Shown: positions 8,065-18,329, counted from the first letter of the stretch. The stretch is 64,000 nt of DNA from Chryseobacterium sp. ERMR1:04 (GCF_001297705.1 NZ_LIRF01000007.1:1-64000); one strand, 5' to 3'. Notes: generated by a model from the letters alone, not told the origin. Made by a program: numbers and translations.

Positions 8065-10410
8065 TTATATCCAATGCGGATCAGAAGTAGAAGTTTTTCC
8101 AGTTTCTATTCTTCCTGAAAAATGCCAATTGTTATTTCCTGAATTCAATGTTAGATCATACCAACCTTTCATGGTATTGAGATCGATAATTATTTTTTCT
8201 TCGGACTGTTGTAAAGAAATTTTCTTTTCACTTTTTGCGTAAAGATTTTCTAAAGAAACTGAGATGTTTTCTTTTGTATTCTTTTTGAAAACTAATTCTA
8301 CTTGATTTTTTGCTGGATTGTTGAGCAATGAAATTTCTACATCAGGCTGAGCTTCTCCTTTAAACTTTCGATAAAAACCATTCGGACCAAAAACTTCAAG
8401 ATCATATTTTCCTGAATTTACGGAATGAGATAATTCCTTTTTAGCATATAAAGCATACGAAAAATGGAATTGATCATTGTCAAATTGTGTTCTGTCATAA
8501 ACTAATAAAGGAACGGCAGCTTCTTTTAAGTTAGCCATCTTTATTTTTCCATTCTCAAAATTTACATGATAATCATAAGGAAGCGGGTTAGATGGCTTGG
8601 CGCCTCTTTCCTGAATTTCCAGTAAATTAGGGTTCAGTTCATTTTCAGAATACCATTTAAGATTGGGAACAGGCTTGTTTTTTGCTGCATTAATGGTCTT
8701 TGCATAATCTTTTTGATTTAAATAATCCATCTGCGGAGCTTTCACATTAGATGAATTAAAAGCGGAAGTTAGATCTCCTGAAATTGCTCTTCTCCAATCG
8801 CTGATATTATCTATTGTAACATCTTTATTATATTTTTTCTTGATGAATTTTTCTAAAAACTGTAAGACGGAAGTATGATCAGACACTTCAGAATTTACAA
8901 AACCACCTTTAGTCCACGGAGATGCAATAATCATCGGAACTCTGTAGCCTAAGCCAACCGTTCCTTCTATTCTCTCATGGTCTTTCAATTGTTGGGTAGA
9001 CATGTATTCCTGATTTTTATTCACATATTCCGCACCTTCTTTTCCATTCATATCCACAGGTTTACTAGGATTCATTGGGGGAGCAAAAGGTAAAACATGA
9101 TCAAAATATCCATCGTTTTCATCATAATTAATAATGAAAATTGTTTTTTTCCAGGTTTCAGGATCTTTTGTTAAAATATTCAACACTTCAGAAATATACC
9201 ATGCTCCGTACCAAGGCGAGCCCGGATGATCAGAAAAATGCTCTGGAGCCACCAACCACGAAACGAGTGGAAGTTTTTTCTCTTCTACATCTTTTCGGAA
9301 CTGAAATAAGACGTCGCTTTTCGGAACAACCAATCTTTCTCCGTTTTCATCCTGTCCGATTTCTAAATCCCAATATCCGGGATCATTTGAATTGGTGGTG
9401 AATGCTTTTTCGTGAAGGTTTTTTTCTGTTGGTGAAAGTTTAGCAAAATTTTCAGGTTTATAGGTTACCAAATCTTCCTGAAGCTCGGCAATCATTCCTT
9501 CGAATCTTTCTTTTTGCGTTGGATTTTTCTCAATTTCCTGCTTTAGATACGCAATGATATTCGGAATATTTTTATGATATCTTTTTGAAAATTTTACATT
9601 GAATTTTGAAAACCACTCAATCGGGTTGTCTGTGAAATTACTCAACCAAGCTTCTTGCTCACCAGACATTCCTTTGGGAAGACTGATTTCATTCTGATAT
9701 ATTTTCCAAGAAACATGTTGGTCTTCTAGAATTTCAGGAAAACTTTTCCATTTTGCCTGTTTGGATTTTTCGTAATCAATATTTTCATTATAAACATTAG
9801 CTTTTGCTTTTCCATTCTGATGTTCTCTAATGGTTCCCGACCAATGAAAAAGACGATTGGGAGTTGTACCTGTTAACGAAGAACTGAAATATTGATCGAA
9901 AATCGTAAATGCATCTGCCAGCTGATAATAAAAAGGAAGGTCTTCACGATTATAATATCCAAGCGTCAGCGGAATTTCTTTGTAATCTTTATTCCCTGAT
10001 GATTTTGCCTGAAGCCATTGATCATATTTTCCTTTATTCAACGCTTTCTGCTGATTGTCCCAAGAATGGGGAAGGGAGCTCATCCAGGTAGATTTTGTAT
10101 TTCTAAGATCTAAACGAGCGGGAGATGCATATTTTCCGGCATCATTTTTTTGAAAGAAAACGGAATGCCCGTCTTGTTTTATGAAAGCCCTTTTATCTAA
10201 AAACCCTCTCACGCCTTTCAATGCTCCGAAAGCATGATCGAAAGATCGGTTCTCCTGCATTAAAATAACCACATGTTCTGCATCATAAAAAGTAGATTGA
10301 GCAGCAGGTTCTATTGTTAAAGCTTTTAAAATCGCAGGATGTAAAACACTGGATGTTCCCAAACCGGCTAATAAAAGACTTGATTTTTCTAAAAATTCTC
10401 TTCTGTCCAT
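8065..10410 (-). CDS. Phosphocholine-specific phospholipase C (Tat-exported)
   Basis: 781 aa from the ATG at 10410; a TTG 18 bp upstream is less likely. The N-terminus DRREFLEKSSLLLAG fits a Tat signal. MQENRSFDHAFG (about residues 51-62) is the signature of the bacterial phospholipase C / acid phosphatase family; SDHPG and NYDENDGYFDHV later in the chain supply further metal-site residues. The length and two C-terminal beta domains fit the large type that cleaves phosphatidylcholine and sphingomyelin to phosphocholine. It probably acts in the periplasm or outside the cell. It lies downstream of susCD but beyond a 275 bp spacer, so joint transcription is uncertain. Confidence 0.92.
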   Translation of the reverse strand: MDRREFLEKSSLLLAGLGTSSVLHPAILKALTIEPAAQSTFYDAEHVVILMQENRSFDHAFGALKGVRGFLDKRAFIKQDGHSVFFQKNDAGKYASPARLDLRNTKSTWMSSLPHSWDNQQKALNKGKYDQWLQAKSSGNKDYKEIPLTLGYYNREDLPFYYQLADAFTIFDQYFSSSLTGTTPNRLFHWSGTIREHQNGKAKANVYNENIDYEKSKQAKWKSFPEILEDQHVSWKIYQNEISLPKGMSGEQEAWLSNFTDNPIEWFSKFNVKFSKRYHKNIPNIIAYLKQEIEKNPTQKERFEGMIAELQEDLVTYKPENFAKLSPTEKNLHEKAFTTNSNDPGYWDLEIGQDENGERLVVPKSDVLFQFRKDVEEKKLPLVSWLVAPEHFSDHPGSPWYGAWYISEVLNILTKDPETWKKTIFIINYDENDGYFDHVLPFAPPMNPSKPVDMNGKEGAEYVNKNQEYMSTQQLKDHERIEGTVGLGYRVPMIIASPWTKGGFVNSEVSDHTSVLQFLEKFIKKKYNKDVTIDNISDWRRAISGDLTSAFNSSNVKAPQMDYLNQKDYAKTINAAKNKPVPNLKWYSENELNPNLLEIQERGAKPSNPLPYDYHVNFENGKIKMANLKEAAVPLLVYDRTQFDNDQFHFSYALYAKKELSHSVNSGKYDLEVFGPNGFYRKFKGEAQPDVEISLLNNPAKNQVELVFKKNTKENISVSLENLYAKSEKKISLQQSEEKIIIDLNTMKGWYDLTLNSGNNNWHFSGRIETGKTSTSDPHWI

Positions 10411-10529
10411 TTTTGAATTGTAATACAAAGAAACCGCAAGTTAATTTCTTTTCCTGCGATTTCTTTTATTTTAAGGTTAAAAAAATAAGAGTATCTGCTT
10501 TTTATTAGTACTCTCCTTTACATTTTTTA

Positions 10530-10680
10530 TTAACCACAAAAGGAGCAAAAGTTTTTTAAGTTTATAATAATGTTGTTGAAAAGTACACTTAAGTTTTTGA
10601 AAATATTTGATTTTCTTATTGGGTAAACTTTATTATTTTTCAACATATTAAAGTAAGCTTTTATGCCTTTTGTGGTATAA
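10530..10680. repeat. Inverted-repeat (MITE-like) intergenic element
   Basis: Outer arms ACCACAAAAGGAGCAAAAG (near 10533) and, reverse-complemented, ACCACAAAAGGCATAAAAG (near 10660-10677) flank about 110 bp of AT-rich sequence with inner TTAAGT/ACTTAAG palindromes. There is no ORF. It fills most of the spacer between the phospholipase and susD genes and has the form of a small non-autonomous dispersed repeat. Confidence 0.6.
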
Positions 10681-10684
10681 TCTT

Positions 10685-12160
10685 TTACTGCAACCACCAA
10701 GGTTTAGAATTGATATTATCATTTCCTCCATATTGTGAAGCAAGGGCAGCTTTCAGATTAGCATTGTTATAATTGTATTCAGATTGTGGATATCTGAATC
10801 TCAATGGTGCTGAAACTCCTGTCTGTAAAGGATAGTTTGGATATCCTGTTCTCAGATAATCATAATAAGAAGTCCATTGCGATTGGTGAAACATCGTCAT
10901 GTATTTCTGAGTCATAATTCTCTCCAATTGAGACTGTAACGGTGCTGAGTTATCGTACAAAACTAAGGATTTAGTTAAATATTGATTCACATCAAATCCC
11001 GCAAAATACTGATTTGGATTTTTTACATAGGTCTGATAAAACGTGAAGTTTGCTTTAATTGCATTATCATAATGTGACTTTGCGGAACCCGAGATCCAAC
11101 CTCTTGCCGTAGCTTCTGCCAAAATAAATTCCAATTCAGGATAGCTTAAAACGGATGAAGGTTCGTTGGTGGCATCTTTGTAAAAACGATCATTCACTTT
11201 AGAAATATTTTTTGCAGTAATCAATGCCGCATTATCAGAATAAGGTGAAGTTGGATTTCCTCCGTTGTAGCCTGTGAAATCGGTAAGAGGTTTTCCTGCT
11301 TCTTTGGCTCCTGTAGTCTGTGCTGCAAAAGTGAACAAACGCGGATCTTGTCTGTCTTTAAACAGATTGATAAAATAATCTGCCATATACAAACTTGAAC
11401 CGTAGCCACTATTATTGAACATCGTGTATCTGCTGTCCGCAGCATCTGCAAATTTCAGTTCTCCGTTGTCGGCAATAGAGGTCATCAGATTTTGACTTCC
11501 AGCGATAGAAGAAAATTCTGTTGCCACATTATAAGTTCCCAAGGTTGCTTTTTTAGACATCGTCATCAGGATTTTCAAACGGAAAGAATTAATCAGTTTT
11601 TTCCATTTTGAAGCATCACCGTTGTAAATGATATCGCCTTCTATTTTATCGGTTGTATTAATTAAAGTATTAGCATCTTTTAATTCGGTTAAAATTCCGG
11701 CCATCACGGTTTCCTGACTGTCGTATTTTGGCTGTGTGATTCCAGATTCTCCTTTTACGGCTTCAGAATAAGGAATGCTTCCCAGCTTTAAACTCAAATT
11801 AAAGAAATAATAGGCTCTGTAGAATTTCCCAATCGCCTGATAATTTTTATTATTGATTTTTTCGGCTTCCTGCATCATTTTCCCAGTATTCAAAAGACCC
11901 TTTGAATATATATCGAAAGAGGTGTCATTCCACTTCATATATTGGTAAACATTTTCACCGTCGGTTCCAATCATCATTCTTGAAGCATACATATTATCGC
12001 CATTTACCTGAAAAGCATTTTGTGAAACGTAGGTTAAAAGAAATTTGGGATCAATGCTTGCTTGGTCATTGGGATTTTCGTTGATCTTATCGAGACTGGT
12101 TTCGCAAGAAGTAAGCGCAAGAACTCCGATAATACATAATGATTTTATACTATTTTTCAT
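10685..12160 (-). CDS. SusD/RagB-family nutrient-binding lipoprotein
   Basis: 491 aa. The signal peptide ends in a lipobox, LTSC, with Cys19 as the lipidation site. The SETSLDKINENPND-like segment after the Cys, the TPR-like helical middle (FYRAYYFFNLSLKLG; ELEFILAEATARGW) and the C-terminal YRTGYPNYP region fit the SusD-like family. Such proteins sit on the outer face of the outer membrane and hand substrate to the SusC channel. It starts 20 bp after susC, the normal order. The substrate cannot be read from sequence; phospholipase and phosphatase genes nearby make a phosphorus-containing or lipid-derived substrate possible. Confidence 0.93.
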   Translation of the reverse strand: MKNSIKSLCIIGVLALTSCETSLDKINENPNDQASIDPKFLLTYVSQNAFQVNGDNMYASRMMIGTDGENVYQYMKWNDTSFDIYSKGLLNTGKMMQEAEKINNKNYQAIGKFYRAYYFFNLSLKLGSIPYSEAVKGESGITQPKYDSQETVMAGILTELKDANTLINTTDKIEGDIIYNGDASKWKKLINSFRLKILMTMSKKATLGTYNVATEFSSIAGSQNLMTSIADNGELKFADAADSRYTMFNNSGYGSSLYMADYFINLFKDRQDPRLFTFAAQTTGAKEAGKPLTDFTGYNGGNPTSPYSDNAALITAKNISKVNDRFYKDATNEPSSVLSYPELEFILAEATARGWISGSAKSHYDNAIKANFTFYQTYVKNPNQYFAGFDVNQYLTKSLVLYDNSAPLQSQLERIMTQKYMTMFHQSQWTSYYDYLRTGYPNYPLQTGVSAPLRFRYPQSEYNYNNANLKAALASQYGGNDNINSKPWWLQ

Positions 12161-12179
12161 GTTGATAAATGCTTTTTAA

Positions 12180-15100
12180 TTAAAATTTAAGATTGAATCC
12201 AATTCCAAACCATCTGCTTGAAGGGTCCTGAATATCATTTCCGGAACCAATTTTTGATGGATCTTTACTGTCATTTCCTACTCCTATTTTAAAATCAGGA
12301 TCAGAGTATAGGTTTTTAGATTTTTTCCACATTGCCAGATTATATCCTGATATGTTGGCCGTGAATCCTTTTACCATTCCTTTTGGATTAAGCAAATAAG
12401 AGAAGTCGTATTCAAGAACTACTGATCTCAACTTTACAAAAGTTCTGTCGAATACATTGGCGAATAATTCGCTTTCATCTTCCGTTACTCTTGCTTGGTA
12501 AGGATAATTCTGTGCCCAATCCTGGAAACTGATGGCTTTGGTATGTGGAGTGTAAGTTCCTGTTGCAGCATTATAGTTCACTCCATCCGGAACGAAATAG
12601 TAAGTTCCCGGATTCGCATATTCCTGATCTCTGTATGCTACAGAATTCGGGTGTTTTCCACCCCACCACATTTTTTCAACGACCTGAGATCTCATCACCC
12701 CGCCAATACTTCCGTCGATTCCAATGTTTAAAGTGAATTTTTTATATTTGAATGTGTTGTTAAATCCAAACGTCCAGTCCGGACCAAAATGTCCTAAGTT
12801 GGTGGGCGCATTTGCTCTTGTAGGCATTCCTGTTTGCGCATCTAAAATCACTTTTCCGTCCGGAGATTTTTGCCATGTGATATCATAATAGCTGTCCATT
12901 CTTTCACCTAATTTGATATTGTTGTAATTGGACATGTTATCATAGATAGAAGTCAGCTTCTGGTTGTAGGTACTCCAGTTGATCAAAGATTTCCAAGTGA
13001 AGTTAGCTGTTTTAATAGGAACTAAGCCTAATGAAATCTCGAAACCTTTCGTTGTATATTCATTTCCATTCACATATTGGGATGTGAAGCCTGATGATTC
13101 TGCACTTGGGAACTGAAGAATATTATTATAGTCTAATGTTCTAAAATACGTAGCATCCAACGTCACTCTGTTTTTGAATAATCCTGCGCTTAGCCCCAGT
13201 TCATAAGATTTCGTCTGTTCAGGTTTTAAAGAATTTTCTTTGTTTAATGTGGTAGGATAAAAATAGGTAGGATTTCCATTGAAAGTAATTCCTTTATTAA
13301 TATCATAATAATTTCTGATGGTGTAAGGTTGGAAGTCATAAGCTACTTTTGCCCATGAAGCTGATACTTTTAGAAGGTTAATGGCTTCAGGCATTTTTAC
13401 TAAATTCGAAATCACAGCACTTAATGAAGCAGAAGGATAGAAATACGATCTGTTGGCTTTTGGTAGGGTAGAAGACCAGTCATTACGTCCTGAAACGTTG
13501 ATGAAAAAAGCATTATACAATTCAAAATCAATCGTAGAATAGGCACTGTAGATTAATTTCTCTTTCAGATAATCGTAGTATTTTACATTCCCGATGGAAT
13601 TGTCTAAGCTATATTGTTCAGGAACTTTTAACCCATCTGTTGAAGCATTATCTTTATTGTTTTTATAATAAAAAGTAGACCCTCCTGCGTTGATGGTGAA
13701 ATTAAAGTTCTCTGAGATTTTCTTTTTGTAGGTTGCTAAAACATCAGAGTTAAGATTCCAAGTTTTGGTATCATTTAAAAGATAACCACCACTTCTTGGT
13801 GCGCTGTAATTGAAGTAAGAATACGGACTTAAAATTTCCTGTTTATTATGATTTTCAACAATGGAAATTTTACCTTTTATAGAGAAATCTTGCGTGGCTT
13901 TATATTCCAGCCCTGTTTGAGCATTGATGATATCGGTTCTGTTTTTATTCTTATAATATTCTGCTCCAAACCAAGGATTGTTGTACCATGCATAATTCCA
14001 GTTAGCCTGCGCTCTGCCTTCCTGTCCCGGAACCCACATATGATTTTTTAAATCTCTTCCGTTTACGTCGCCACCCATCCAGATCAGGATGGTGTACATA
14101 TGCCCACTTGGGTTATAATCGTAGTTTGGAATGTTAGGCGTGAATGTTTGGTTGAAACTAAATTTGCTGTCAAAAATTAATTTATCACTGATATGATTTT
14201 CCGATGAAAAGTTAACCCCATAACGTTGAAGATAAGCATCAGGAATTCTATCATTGTAATTCATGAAATTCCCTGAAAATCTATAAACGTCTTTATTGTT
14301 TTTATAGCTGATGGCAAAATTGTTATTATTAATCATCGCAGGTTTCATGAACGTTTTTAAGTTGTCATGAAATTCCCAGTCGATCGGAACTCTTTCGTAT
14401 CTTGATTTATCATTATACTGACTTCCCGCTACAGTTCCGTACCAAGGAATGGTTTGGCCTGTTAGTTTATCTCTAATCGGGCTGTTCCATTGGGCAATCT
14501 TGGTCCCGGGAACAAATTTTGGTCCCCAGATCATATCTCCGTCATTCACCCCACCGTCTGCGCCGTCCCAGAATTCATACTTTCCGTGGGAACCGTTTCC
14601 GTATTCAGTTTGTGTTTTTGGAAGATTGGTAAATCCAGCAGTAATCATTGTATTTTGGGAGAACTCCACGGTGAAGCCTTTCTTCTTTGCCGTTTTTGTC
14701 GTAATTAAAACTGCTCCGTATCGACCTCGTGAACCGTAAAGAGCAGAAGCGGTAGCCCCTTTCAAAACATTGATGTTTTCAATATTATTAGGATCTAAAT
14801 TTTGAAAAACTTCTTTCTCAACAATAACCCCATCAATTACAAAAACCAAATTAGAATTTCCTCTTAAATTAAATTCCGGAGCCTGCTGCATTCCTGTAGG
14901 GTTAGAAACATTTAATCCGGCAACTTGCCCTGAAAATAAGTTTCCAATGCTTGGAGTGGTAATGGTTTCAAACTGTTTTGTTCCAACTTCCTGAGTAGAA
15001 TATCCAATTTTTTCTTTCTTTTTGGCGATACCTAAAGCGGTAATTACAACGCCTTCGATTTGTTTTTCACTCACCTTTTTTAAAACCACAGAATAGTTCC

Positions 15101-15356
15101 TTTTTGAAGAAACTTCTACAGAATAGCTTGAAAATTCCGGGGAGTAAAATTCGAGGATGTCTTTTGGGTTGGCAGTGATGGTGAAATTACCATTTTGATC
15201 GGTGGTTACAGATTTTCCTGTGTTTTTGTCGGTGATATTTACACCTGAGATCGTGGAACCATTTTCGGATTTTACATTTCCTGAAATGTTGATCTCTTGA
15301 GCAGTTAAATAAAGGGGGAGCAAAAAAATCGCAAAAGTAGCTAAAGTCTTCTTCAT
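12180..15356 (-). CDS. SusC/RagA TonB-linked outer-membrane transporter
   Basis: 1058 aa. A signal peptide (residues 1-20) is followed by a carboxypeptidase-like regulatory domain (about 21-100), a plug domain (about 105-222, with LRGNSNLVFVIDG and ATASALYGSRGRYGAVLITT) and a long beta-barrel ending in a C-terminal Phe (GIGFNLKF). This is the full SusC architecture; it imports a ligand captured by the SusD partner using TonB energy. It is the first gene of the pair. A TAAATTTG box 12-19 bp upstream of the start suggests a very short 5' leader. No SusR-like or sigma/anti-sigma regulator lies next to it. Confidence 0.95.
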   Translation of the reverse strand: MKKTLATFAIFLLPLYLTAQEINISGNVKSENGSTISGVNITDKNTGKSVTTDQNGNFTITANPKDILEFYSPEFSSYSVEVSSKRNYSVVLKKVSEKQIEGVVITALGIAKKKEKIGYSTQEVGTKQFETITTPSIGNLFSGQVAGLNVSNPTGMQQAPEFNLRGNSNLVFVIDGVIVEKEVFQNLDPNNIENINVLKGATASALYGSRGRYGAVLITTKTAKKKGFTVEFSQNTMITAGFTNLPKTQTEYGNGSHGKYEFWDGADGGVNDGDMIWGPKFVPGTKIAQWNSPIRDKLTGQTIPWYGTVAGSQYNDKSRYERVPIDWEFHDNLKTFMKPAMINNNNFAISYKNNKDVYRFSGNFMNYNDRIPDAYLQRYGVNFSSENHISDKLIFDSKFSFNQTFTPNIPNYDYNPSGHMYTILIWMGGDVNGRDLKNHMWVPGQEGRAQANWNYAWYNNPWFGAEYYKNKNRTDIINAQTGLEYKATQDFSIKGKISIVENHNKQEILSPYSYFNYSAPRSGGYLLNDTKTWNLNSDVLATYKKKISENFNFTINAGGSTFYYKNNKDNASTDGLKVPEQYSLDNSIGNVKYYDYLKEKLIYSAYSTIDFELYNAFFINVSGRNDWSSTLPKANRSYFYPSASLSAVISNLVKMPEAINLLKVSASWAKVAYDFQPYTIRNYYDINKGITFNGNPTYFYPTTLNKENSLKPEQTKSYELGLSAGLFKNRVTLDATYFRTLDYNNILQFPSAESSGFTSQYVNGNEYTTKGFEISLGLVPIKTANFTWKSLINWSTYNQKLTSIYDNMSNYNNIKLGERMDSYYDITWQKSPDGKVILDAQTGMPTRANAPTNLGHFGPDWTFGFNNTFKYKKFTLNIGIDGSIGGVMRSQVVEKMWWGGKHPNSVAYRDQEYANPGTYYFVPDGVNYNAATGTYTPHTKAISFQDWAQNYPYQARVTEDESELFANVFDRTFVKLRSVVLEYDFSYLLNPKGMVKGFTANISGYNLAMWKKSKNLYSDPDFKIGVGNDSKDPSKIGSGNDIQDPSSRWFGIGFNLKF

Positions 15357-15367
15357 TTTTTTGAGGA

Positions 15368-15375
15368 CAAATTTA
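15368..15375 (-). promoter_or_regulatory. Bacteroidota-type -7 box for susCD
   Basis: TAAATTTG on the minus strand matches the TAnnTTTG consensus and ends 12 bp before the susC ATG, which would give a leader of only a few bases. I could not identify a clear -33 element. Confidence 0.5.
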
Positions 15376-15543
15376 GTCAGCTACCATTACTTAGGCTTTA
15401 ATATTATATTAAGATAAAAATATGATTTTAGGGTTAAATGTTAAGAAATTTAACATAATTGTAAAACGTAAAAATATATTTATATAACAATTTTTACTTT
15501 CTTTTAAAGGAGTATAAGTATAGATAAACAGGACGTTTTTGCC

Positions 15544-17148
15544 TTAGAATCTACTCAGGATTCCCCAGTGAATTTTTGTATCATTAAATTTAAACGGATT
15601 TCCAAATTCGTTACCGTTCGACAATTGGAAACTCATGAGCCCAATCGGAATAAAGAAATTGAAACCAAGCCCCACACTGTAGAGTTTAGGTTTTACACTT
15701 AAAGATTTATTATTGAGTTGCCCGTATTGCCCGAAGACATCAAAAAAGGCCTGATTTCCGATGAGGTACCGATATTCTAAACTTCCGTAATAATAGAAGT
15801 CGGCCGCGAGGGAGTTCTCATTGAAACCCCGCATAGAATTCCATCCTCCAAAACGGTATAATTCGTTGGTAGAAAACTCAACTTTTGAATCCATCATGGC
15901 GCCTTCTGCCTTTATATTGAGGAAATGATTTCCATTGATATGATAATTGTGTTCCCCAAAAAAGTAGAATTGATTTTGTGGAGCTTTAATATTGTTTTTT
16001 GTATAAGTTGTTGTCAGATAATCATATCCTGCGCTGATCTTTGTTTTGTAAAGGAAAAGATCAATATCCGTAGGTTCCACCATTTCAAACCAAACCCCGA
16101 TTCCTTTTTTATTGTAATCTTTACCCTGAACATATAACGAGTCTATAATCGTTGAGCTTTCGAAAGTTCCTCGAAAACCAATCTTATTTCTGTTATTGAT
16201 ATGATAGTAGAAAGCAGGAAGTGCTTTTACATTGGCGAAAGTAGAGTCTTGCCTAAAGATGTTGACTTTCATATTTAATCCCACATTAGAATTAAACAGA
16301 TAAGGAATATCGGTTTGTAAATCGAAATTCTGACCTTTGTCTGGGTTTCTCTGCCAGTATAAATTAACAGTTTCAAAACCATTGAACATGTTTTTGAAAT
16401 TAACATTCAGGGTTCCGTTTAGCGTAAATTTCTCTGTTTTATCATTTCCAAAACCAATGACTCCATCAAAGGAATTGGTCTTTTTCTTTTCCATGAAGAG
16501 ATAAATCTGGGTAGAGTCTTTTGTAAATAAGGTTTGCGGTTGCCGTTCTAAACTCAAAAAAGGATGCCCTTGAAAGGTTTTATTAATCGCCAAAAGATTT
16601 TTATCATCGTATATTTTACCTTTGAATTCTTTTTCAAGATTTTTCATAAATCTTTTGGGAACCCTTACGTAATTTTTTACCACAAAACCGTTGATGGTTC
16701 TTTTATCATTTTTATTGATATCTAATTCTACGATAGGATAGCCGTTTTTCTGACCTTTATATTTAGATTTAATTCTGCTGAAAGAATATCCGTCGTCAAT
16801 ATATTTTTTATTAAGAACCTTTTTGGTTGAATCTAAATTTTTAGTGAAAAAATCTCTCTGAATTTTTAATTTATGGGTAATAGAATCAGAAAGGTTGACG
16901 TACGTTTCGTTGAAGTTTTTTCCTTTATCATAGAAAATTTCTGTGCTGTCGCCTTTTATTTTCACGTCTTTTAATTCGGTGAAAAAATAATTGCTCTGAG
17001 CCAGAGAATCCAGAAACTTTACCGCAGATACAGAATCTTTTACTTTTTTCTTGACTTTGGTTTCAGAATCAATGAGAAAATAATGCTTCTTTTGCGCTTG
17101 TATAAAAACGCAAAATAGCACAAAAAATATTTTTAGAAATAACTTCAA
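15544..17148 (-). CDS. Omp85 (BamA/TamA-family) outer-membrane protein
   Basis: 534 aa with a signal peptide ending near VFIQAQ. Residues about 20-230 are lysine-rich and probably periplasmic, with at most one or two POTRA-like repeats; residues about 230-534 form a barrel ending in SRF. The segment RFGGWNSMRGF (about residues 432-442) fits the (V/I/M)RGF motif of the Omp85 barrel's inward loop. It is shorter than BamA and probably a paralogue with its own export or lipid-related job. It starts 19 bp after the SDR gene and is likely cotranscribed with it. Confidence 0.82.
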   Translation of the reverse strand: MKLFLKIFFVLFCVFIQAQKKHYFLIDSETKVKKKVKDSVSAVKFLDSLAQSNYFFTELKDVKIKGDSTEIFYDKGKNFNETYVNLSDSITHKLKIQRDFFTKNLDSTKKVLNKKYIDDGYSFSRIKSKYKGQKNGYPIVELDINKNDKRTINGFVVKNYVRVPKRFMKNLEKEFKGKIYDDKNLLAINKTFQGHPFLSLERQPQTLFTKDSTQIYLFMEKKKTNSFDGVIGFGNDKTEKFTLNGTLNVNFKNMFNGFETVNLYWQRNPDKGQNFDLQTDIPYLFNSNVGLNMKVNIFRQDSTFANVKALPAFYYHINNRNKIGFRGTFESSTIIDSLYVQGKDYNKKGIGVWFEMVEPTDIDLFLYKTKISAGYDYLTTTYTKNNIKAPQNQFYFFGEHNYHINGNHFLNIKAEGAMMDSKVEFSTNELYRFGGWNSMRGFNENSLAADFYYYGSLEYRYLIGNQAFFDVFGQYGQLNNKSLSVKPKLYSVGLGFNFFIPIGLMSFQLSNGNEFGNPFKFNDTKIHWGILSRF

Positions 17149-17167
17149 ACTCTTTTAAAAACTGAAA

Positions 17168-17956
17168 CTAGGCCAGTTTATTATATTTCTTCATTAAATT
17201 TTCATAAGTTCCCTGAGGAAGAATCCATTTTAAGGGAACTCCAATTTTCTGCCCGAATTTACCAAAATAATAATGAGCTTTCCATTTATTTTTTCCTAAA
17301 AGATTCTCAACATATTCTGCAACTTCCAACGGTTCGGTTCCGTCCCCTACATGAGAATTCATTAAAGCATATACTTTATCAAAGACGTTTTTGTAAGGTT
17401 CAGAAACTTTTGTTTTCACTCTGTTTTCTGCAATATTGGTTTTAATATCTCCTAAGTGAAGAGAGCAAACATGTACGTTCCAAGGATACACTTCATATCT
17501 CATAGCTTCTGTTACTTTATCCAACGCAGATTTTGAAGCTGAATAAAACCCGCGGAAAGGCAATCCCATTTCGCTTCCAATACTGGAAACATTAATGATT
17601 TGTCCAAATTTATTTTTACGCATATTGGGCATAACGGCCGTCATCATCTGAACAGCGCCCACCAAATTCAGGTTGAATAATTGTAAAATATCTTCTTTCG
17701 TAGAATCTTCCACAGCACCAACCATTCCCATTCCGGCATTGTTGATCAAAACATCAATCTTGGATTCAGTTTTCAATACTTCTGCAATGGCATGTTGCAC
17801 TGCATCATTATCTGTAACGTCTGTAGGAATCGATTTGAAATATTGGCTTTCTGTATGTTTTCGGCTCAACCCGTAGACTTTATGACCTTTCTTTCCGAAA
17901 TACTCGGCTAAAACAAAACCTATTCCTGATGAGGTTCCTGTGATGATGATCGTCAT
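17168..17956 (-). CDS. Short-chain dehydrogenase/reductase
   Basis: 262 aa. The N-terminal GTSSGIG (residues 7-13) is the dinucleotide-binding TGxxxGIG motif, NNAG follows at about residue 72, and the catalytic YSASK lies at about residue 138. These are the hallmarks of a classical cytoplasmic SDR using NAD(P)H. The substrate is not predictable. It precedes the Omp85-family gene with 19 bp between them. Confidence 0.93.
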   Translation of the reverse strand: MTIIITGTSSGIGFVLAEYFGKKGHKVYGLSRKHTESQYFKSIPTDVTDNDAVQHAIAEVLKTESKIDVLINNAGMGMVGAVEDSTKEDILQLFNLNLVGAVQMMTAVMPNMRKNKFGQIINVSSIGSEMGLPFRGFYSASKSALDKVTEAMRYEVYPWNVHVCSLHLGDIKTNIAENRVKTKVSEPYKNVFDKVYALMNSHVGDGTEPLEVAEYVENLLGKNKWKAHYYFGKFGQKIGVPLKWILPQGTYENLMKKYNKLA

Positions 17957-18203
17957 TATTATATTTTCAGCAAATGTAAAAAAAGAAAAATGAACTTTAT
18001 GATTTATTATATATGAAAACTAAATTCATAAGGGAATTGGATCTTTAGTATTAAGGTAATATGATAAGGAAATAAAATGTGGAAGTTCTGATTATTTTCT
18101 ACTTCATAATTAAGTTTTTAGACTGTTTGATCTGATTTTTAATTAATCTTTTATTTAACGGAAACATAAAGTGATATTAACATAAGTAGGTCTAGGACTG
18201 ATT

Positions 18204-18212
18204 TACTTTTGC
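18204..18212 (+). promoter_or_regulatory. -7 box upstream of phosphatase leader
   Basis: TACTTTTGC matches TAnnTTTG. A start about 7 bp downstream would begin the transcript next to the ATG of the short leader ORF at 18220. The rest of the 17957-18203 spacer is AT-rich and shows no gene. Confidence 0.5.
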
Positions 18213-18219
18213 GTCAGGA

Positions 18220-18270
18220 ATGAGAAGGATGTTATTAAACAAAATGAAGGTTGGTGAAATTTTTAAATAA
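18220..18270 (+). CDS. Short leader ORF (16 codons)
   Basis: ATG to TAA encodes MRRMLLNKMKVGEIFK, a basic peptide without a run of one amino acid. It begins close to the predicted transcript start and ends 8 bp before a terminator-like hairpin ahead of the phosphatase gene. That layout is typical of leader peptides, but an ORF this short can arise by chance. Confidence 0.3.
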   Translation: MRRMLLNKMKVGEIFK

Positions 18271-18278
18271 TACGATAC

Positions 18279-18319
18279 ACGATATCATTGTGGAAAACGC
18301 TGCGATGATATCGTTTTTT
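18279..18319 (+). terminator. Terminator-like hairpin in the phosphatase leader
   Basis: ACGATATCAT (18279-18288) pairs perfectly with ATGATATCGT (18305-18314). The stem can be extended inward by a few pairs including wobbles and is followed by T6. It lies only 10 bp before the ATG at 18330, between the presumed promoter and the gene, so it could act as an attenuator rather than as the end of another transcript. Confidence 0.6.
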
Positions 18320-18329
18320 AATACATATT

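Noticed and set aside
12495..14739. Several 60-96 codon plus-strand frames within susC
   Set aside because: They are shadows of the long SusC frame, with no domain or start signal.
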